Positions 63,499-64,000 of a stretch of 64,000 nt of DNA are shown one piece after another. The notes under the pieces are model-generated. The model did not search any database. It saw only the letters and a list, made by a program, of their open reading frames with translations, and had not been told where the DNA came from. The position numbers were made by a program, and so were the translations under genes. The stretch is from Nocardioidaceae bacterium. Lineage in GTDB: Bacteria > Actinomycetota > Actinomycetes > Propionibacteriales > Nocardioidaceae. Position 1 is the first letter of the stretch, and each line of letters begins with the position of its first letter. The stretch is from contig CP076053.1 of assembly GCA_018672315.1 (NCBI GenBank), forward strand, positions 496,001 through 560,000. The letters are read 5' to 3'.

Positions 63499-63858
63499 TC
63501 AGTGGAAGGAGTCGCCGCAGGCGCAGGAACCCGTCGCGTTCGGGTTGTCGATCGTGAAGCCCTGGGCCTCGATCGTGTCCTTGAAGTCGATCTGGGCGCC
63601 CAGGAGGTACGGGACGCTCATGCGGTCGACGACGACCTTCACACCGTTGAAGTCGGTGACCTGGTCGCCGTCGAGGCTGCGCTCGTCGAAGAACAGCTGG
63701 TAGCGCAGGCCCGAGCAGCCGCCCGGCTGCACGGCGATGCGCAGCGAGAGGTCGTCGCGACCCTCCTGCTCCAGGAGGCTGCGGACCTTCTCGGCCGCGA
63801 AGTCGGAGAGGTTGATGCCGTCGGTGCGGCGCTCGGTGGTCTCGACCTGCTCGGTCAT
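63499..63858 (-). CDS. erpA: HesB/IscA/ErpA-type iron-sulfur carrier protein
   Basis: The product is 119 aa. ATG 63858 has AGGGAG about 5 nt upstream. The A-type carrier signature is complete: LRIAVQPGGCSGLRYQLFFDE with the first Cys, and the C-terminal NPNATGSCACGDSFH with the other two. It carries [2Fe-2S] or [4Fe-4S] clusters to target proteins. The cysteine desulfurase and TusA genes 3 kb away could supply sulfur; the bc1 Rieske protein is one possible client, by inference. The M. tuberculosis counterpart is Rv2204c. Confidence 0.95.
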   Translation of the reverse strand: MTEQVETTERRTDGINLSDFAAEKVRSLLEQEGRDDLSLRIAVQPGGCSGLRYQLFFDERSLDGDQVTDFNGVKVVVDRMSVPYLLGAQIDFKDTIEAQGFTIDNPNATGSCACGDSFH

Positions 63859-63921
63859 GGGTGCTCCCTGGCTGCTCGGGTGCGGATGCTGTCGGTGGGG
63901 CAAGCGTACGCGCTCCTGCTG

Positions 63922-64000
63922 CTATTCCCGAGTCGAGGAGTCGGGCGCCGGTCCCCGACGGGCGGCCTCGACGGCGGCGACGTCGATGCGGCGCATCCCG
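63922..64000 (-). CDS. C-terminal fragment of an unidentified gene
   Basis: Twenty-five codons run from the right edge to a TAG at 63922-63924, ending in VEAARRGPAPDSSTRE. It is on the same strand as erpA, about 64 bp before the erpA start. Too little is visible to assign a family. It could also be non-coding; the codon pattern is consistent with coding. Confidence 0.4.
   Translation of the reverse strand, partial: GMRRIDVAAVEAARRGPAPDSSTRE

Overview
This window is chromosomal DNA of a very GC-rich actinobacterium. GTG starts are frequent, SD (ribosome-binding) sites are mixed with apparently leaderless starts, and a three-gene actinobacterial qcrCAB set sits next to ctaE and a ctaC-ctaD-ctaF group. 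The mixture of a Flp/Tad pilus locus, a class II DAHP synthase, PimB'-like and AdoK-like genes and ROK sugar kinases fits the Nocardioidaceae or a nearby family. That placement is inferred; no rRNA marker is present.

The backbone follows the gene order I recall from Mycobacterium tuberculosis Rv2176-Rv2204c: Ser/Thr kinase, aroG, plsC-like, CxxC protein, ArsA-like ATPase, SRPBCC protein, fadD15-like, pimB', DEDDh/GIY-YIG nuclease, trpD, ctaE-qcrCAB, ctaF/ctaC, adoK and HesB/ErpA. Accessory blocks sit between conserved neighbours: tadE/tadG between two ROK kinases, a cpaB-cpaE-cpaF-tadB-tadC-flp block between the acyl-CoA synthetase and pimB', betB-betA-betT between the nuclease and trpD, and katG plus two orphan genes between qcrB and the L,D-transpeptidase.

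Region by region. 1-8.2 kb: two secreted propeller-like proteins, an FHA/HTH protein coupled to a transmembrane kinase whose extracellular part is a pair of peptidoglycan-binding domains, threonine aldolase, a second membrane protein with the same domain pair, and an S9 peptidase. 8.2-16 kb: a 21-bp-period inverted repeat array, aroG, a RecQ-like helicase, TerC, a CapA-like lipoprotein, GNAT and flavin reductase. 16-27.4 kb: acyltransferase, hydrolase, ROK kinase, tadE/tadG, a second ROK kinase, CxxC protein, ArsA-like ATPase, SRPBCC and acyl-CoA synthetase. 27.5-34.5 kb: the pilus machine, including a von Willebrand A-TadB fusion. 34.5-44.6 kb: pimB', a metallopeptidase-like protein, the nuclease, and a betaine locus in which betB carries an in-frame stop and betA two frameshifts while betT is intact. 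44.6-60 kb: AsnC-like protein, trpD, receiver-like protein, caa3-type CtaG, bc1-aa3 respiratory genes, katG, two orphans, L,D-transpeptidase and ctaC-D-F. 60-64 kb: cysteine desulfurase, TusA-like protein, Nei-like glycosylase, AdoK and ErpA.

The most interesting signals are a shared motif GGTAAAGAnTCG near all three pilus transcription units, the peptidoglycan-binding kinase with its membrane partner, the VWA-TadB fusion, the repeat array at 8174-8281, three lesions clustered in betB-betA, and a recurrent TAnnnT-(6 to 8 nt)-start signature that predicts about eleven leaderless mRNAs. No tRNA, rRNA, CRISPR array or insertion sequence was seen. No gene-free stretch exceeds about 220 bases; the longest are 25404-25623 and 12909-13097, both between divergent genes.
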